DNA from: Syntrophomonadaceae bacterium | GTDB lineage: Bacteria; Bacillota; Syntrophomonadia; Syntrophomonadales; Syntrophothermaceae | Direction: 5' to 3' | DNA: 6,242 nucleotides | Assembly: GCA_029907055.1 (NCBI GenBank) | Contig: JARYMO010000092.1 | Coordinates: forward strand, 1 to 6,242 | In this document: positions 3,593 to 6,242 of the stretch, in pieces | How the letters are laid out: each line of letters begins with the position of its first letter | Position numbering within the stretch: the stretch's first letter is position 1 | Made by a program: the position numbers and the translations under genes | Notes under the pieces: generated by a model | Told to the model about the DNA's origin: nothing | What the model saw: only the letters and a program-made list of their open reading frames with translations | Database searches by the model: none

Positions 3593-6242
3593 ATGAACGA
3601 GTTCGTGCACCTGCACACCCATTCGGAATACAGCCTGCTGGACGGCGCAGCGAGGGTGCGGGGCATCGTTGAGCGGGCCTGCGCGCTGGGCATGCCGGCG
3701 GTAGCGGTGACCGACCACGGAGTGCTGTACGGGGCCATGGAGTTCTCCAAGAGGGCGCGACAGGCAGGCATTACGCCCATCGTGGGCTGCGAGGTGTACG
3801 TGGCACCACGCCACCGCATGGACCGCACGCCCCGGGTGGATGACGCCCAGTACCACCTGACCCTGTTGTGCCAGGACCGGGAAGGGTACCACAACCTGAC
3901 CCGGCTGGTCAGCCGGGCCTTCCTGGAGGGCTTCTATTACAAACCCCGCGTGGACCGCGAGCTGTTGCAGGAGCACCACCGGGGGCTGGTGGCGCTGTCC
4001 GGCTGCATCGCCGGGGAAATCCCCGGCCTGCTGCTGGCCGGCAAGTACGAACAGGCCCGGCAGGTGGCCGGGTTCTACCGCGAGGTGTTCGACGGGGGCA
4101 GGTTCTACCTGGAACTGCAGGACCACGGGCTGGAGGAACAGAAGACGGTCAACCGGGAACTGTGCCGGTTGAGCCGCGAACTGGGGATCCCGGTGGTGGC
4201 CAGCAACGATGTCCACTACCTGGAACGGGAAGACGCCTTCATCCACGACGTCCTGCTGTGCATCCAGACCGGCCGCCTGCTGGCCGACGAGAACCGCCTG
4301 CGCTTCCCGGTGCCCGAGTTCTACTTCAAAAGCGGGGAGGAAATGGCTGCCCTCTTCGCCGAGCTCCCGCAGGCGCTGCGCAACACGCTGGCCATTGCCG
4401 AGCGCTGCGTGCTGGACCTGGGGGGAGGGGAGATGTACCTGCCGGACTTTCCCCTGCCGGCGGGCGAGACCGCCGAGTCGTACCTGGAGAAGCTGGCCTG
4501 GAGCCGGCTGCCGGAGCGGATGCCGGGTGCGGGCGAGAGGGAGAAGGCCAGGCTCCGACACGAGCTGGACGTCATCACCCGCATGGGCTTTGCCGCCTAC
4601 TTCCTCATCGTGCAGGACCTGGTGAGCTGGGCCCGGCGGCACGACATCCCGGTCGGGCCCGGCCGCGGGTCGGCGGCCGGCAGCCTGGTGGCCTACGTGC
4701 TGGGCATCACCGACCTGGACCCCCTGCGCTACGGCCTGCTGTTCGAGCGCTTCCTCAACCCGGAGCGGGTGAGCATGCCGGACATCGACATCGACTTCTG
4801 CTACGAGAAGCGCGACCGGGTCATCAACTACCTGGTGGAGCGGTACGGCAGTGACCGGGTGGCACAGATCATCACCTTCGGCACCATGGCCGCGCGGGCG
4901 GCCATCCGTGACGTTGGACGGGTGCTGGACTACCCCTACCACGAGGTAGACCGCATCGCCAAGATGGTGCCCGCCGAGCTGGGCATCACCATCGACCGGG
5001 CACTGGAGACCTCGGCCGAGCTCATCGCCGCCTACCAGAACGACTACCAGGTGCGCCGGCTCATCGACACCGCCCGGGCGCTGGAAGGCATGCCGCGCCA
5101 TGCCTCGGTGCACGCGGCGGGGGTGGTCATCGGCTCCCGCGAGCTGGCCAGCCTGCTGCCGTTGCAGCGCACCTCCGAGGGCCACGTGGTGACGCAGTAC
5201 CCCAAGGAAACGGTGGAGGAAATCGGGCTGCTGAAGATGGACATCCTGGGCCTGCGCACCCTCACCGTCATCGACCGGGCACTGGAACACCTGCGCCGTA
5301 CGCGGGGCCAGGCCCCGCAGATGGAGGCCCTGCCGCTGGACGACCCGGCGGTGTACGAGCTGCTCTCCAGTGGCGATACCATAGGGGTCTTCCAGCTGGA
5401 GAGCGACGGGCTGCGCCGCCTGCTGCAGGAGATGCGCCCCAACTGCTTCGAAGACCTCATCGCGGTCATCGCCCTCTACCGTCCCGGGCCGCTGGGCAGC
5501 GGGATGGTGGAGGACTTCATCAACCGCAAGCACGGGCGCGAGCCCATCCGTTACCCTCACCCCAGCCTGGAACCGCTGCTGCGGGAAACCTACGGGGTCA
5601 TCCTGTACCAGGAGCAGGTGATGAGCATCGCCAGCCTGCTGGGGGGCTTCACCATGGGCGAAGCGGACATCCTGCGGCGGGCCATGGGAAAGAAGAAGCC
5701 GCAGGAGATCATGGCGCTGCGCGAACAGTTCCTGGCCGGGGCGGGGCGCAACGGCCTCGACCAGGCCACCGCCTCGGCACTGTTCGACCTGATGGAGAAC
5801 TTCGCCGGCTACGGTTTCAACAAGAGCCACTCCGCCGCCTACGCGCTCATCAGCTACCAGACCGCCTACCTCAAGGCCCACTACCCGGTGGAGTATATGT
5901 GCGCCTTCCTGAGCAGCGTCATCGACCACCAGGAGCGGGTGGTCTTCTACCTCAAGGAATGCCGCCGGCTGGGCATCTCCATCCTGCCCCCGGACATTAA
6001 CGAGAGCGACGAAAACTTCACCGTCAGCGAAGGCAAGATCCGCTTCGGGCTGGGAGCCATCAAGAACGTGGGGGAAACGGCAGTGCGGGCCATCATCGAG
6101 GCGCGCCGGGAAGGACGTTTCGTCTCGGTGATGGATTTCTTCCGCCGGGTGGACCCGCGGCACCTCAACAAGCGGGTGCTGGAGAACCTGGTGCTGGCCG
6201 GCGCCTTTGACGGGCTGGGCATGAGCAGGCGCGAAACCCTGT
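3593..6242 (+). CDS. dnaE: DNA polymerase III subunit alpha (DnaE), 3'-truncated
   Basis: This is the catalytic subunit of the replicative polymerase; 883 residues are visible of a family that usually has about 1,150, and the frame is open at the right edge. The N-terminal PHP domain (about 1-270) begins HLHTHSEYSLLDG and shows all nine expected metal ligands: His8, His10, Asp17, His42, Glu67, His88, Cys138, Asp206 and His208. The palm and thumb carry VGPGRGSAAGSLVAY (354-368), MPDIDIDFC with catalytic Asp397 and Asp399, IITFGTMAARAAIRDVGR, HAAGVVI and KMDILGLRTL with the third catalytic Asp550. The fingers include FQLES, ALYRPGPLGSG, LYQEQVM and GYGFNKSHSAAYA (739-751). A tandem helix-hairpin-helix region (FGLGAIKNVG, about 819 on) follows. 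The missing part should hold the OB fold and clamp and tau contact regions. The full PHP site points to the DnaE type with its own metal-dependent 3'-5' exonuclease, unlike E. coli. ATG 3593 follows GAGGA by 7 bases. Confidence 0.97.
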   Translation, partial: MNEFVHLHTHSEYSLLDGAARVRGIVERACALGMPAVAVTDHGVLYGAMEFSKRARQAGITPIVGCEVYVAPRHRMDRTPRVDDAQYHLTLLCQDREGYHNLTRLVSRAFLEGFYYKPRVDRELLQEHHRGLVALSGCIAGEIPGLLLAGKYEQARQVAGFYREVFDGGRFYLELQDHGLEEQKTVNRELCRLSRELGIPVVASNDVHYLEREDAFIHDVLLCIQTGRLLADENRLRFPVPEFYFKSGEEMAALFAELPQALRNTLAIAERCVLDLGGGEMYLPDFPLPAGETAESYLEKLAWSRLPERMPGAGEREKARLRHELDVITRMGFAAYFLIVQDLVSWARRHDIPVGPGRGSAAGSLVAYVLGITDLDPLRYGLLFERFLNPERVSMPDIDIDFCYEKRDRVINYLVERYGSDRVAQIITFGTMAARAAIRDVGRVLDYPYHEVDRIAKMVPAELGITIDRALETSAELIAAYQNDYQVRRLIDTARALEGMPRHASVHAAGVVIGSRELASLLPLQRTSEGHVVTQYPKETVEEIGLLKMDILGLRTLTVIDRALEHLRRTRGQAPQMEALPLDDPAVYELLSSGDTIGVFQLESDGLRRLLQEMRPNCFEDLIAVIALYRPGPLGSGMVEDFINRKHGREPIRYPHPSLEPLLRETYGVILYQEQVMSIASLLGGFTMGEADILRRAMGKKKPQEIMALREQFLAGAGRNGLDQATASALFDLMENFAGYGFNKSHSAAYALISYQTAYLKAHYPVEYMCAFLSSVIDHQERVVFYLKECRRLGISILPPDINESDENFTVSEGKIRFGLGAIKNVGETAVRAIIEARREGRFVSVMDFFRRVDPRHLNKRVLENLVLAGAFDGLGMSRRETL

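Noticed and set aside
3518..6163. Antisense 881-codon open frame opposite dnaE
   Set aside because: It is in codon register with an unmistakable dnaE, its translation is His/Gln/Val/Ala-rich with no recognisable domain, and it is fully explained by absent TTA/CTA/TCA codons.
1..6242. Search for mobile elements, CRISPR, tRNA/rRNA, defence or toxin-antitoxin genes
   Set aside because: No long terminal inverted repeats, regularly spaced repeats, RNA gene signatures or transposase, nuclease or toxin motifs were seen; coding density is high and base composition looks uniform.

Overview
The window reads as chromosomal housekeeping DNA from a GC-rich bacterium (about two-thirds G+C by eye). Purine-rich Shine-Dalgarno sites, a sigma-A-type TATAAT box, a glutamate synthase split into separate domain genes and a DnaE with a complete PHP metal site all fit a high-GC member of the Bacillota (Clostridia/thermophile-like). 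That assignment is inference; no rRNA or other decisive marker is present. All six genes lie on the + strand.

Region 1 (1-1752): the 3' part of a glutamate-synthase GXGXG-domain gene, cut by the left edge, then after 59 bases a complete carA (carbamoyl-phosphate synthase small subunit). Both belong to glutamine/glutamate nitrogen metabolism. carA is not followed by carB. Region 2 (1753-1975): a 223-base intergenic region with a perfect 15-bp inverted repeat (probable terminator of the gltB3-carA unit), short GC-rich repeats, a pyrimidine tract and a TATAAT-centred promoter candidate. Region 3 (1976-6242): a likely operon of four genes: a 101-residue carboxymuconolactone-decarboxylase-fold protein without the usual redox cysteines, a HAD phosphatase, a YbaK/EbsC-type aminoacyl-tRNA deacylase, and dnaE (DNA polymerase III alpha). 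dnaE runs off the right edge after 883 codons. Gaps are 33, 71 and 10 bases.

Functionally, region 1 makes glutamate and the nitrogen donor step for carbamoyl phosphate. Region 3 combines replication (dnaE), translation quality control (YbaK-like) and two small proteins of unknown substrate. I see no phage, transposon, CRISPR, toxin-antitoxin or defence signature, and no RNA gene. Nothing here convinces me of an undescribed system. The points most worth a look are the cysteine-less CMD protein, carA without carB, and the intact PHP nuclease site in DnaE.
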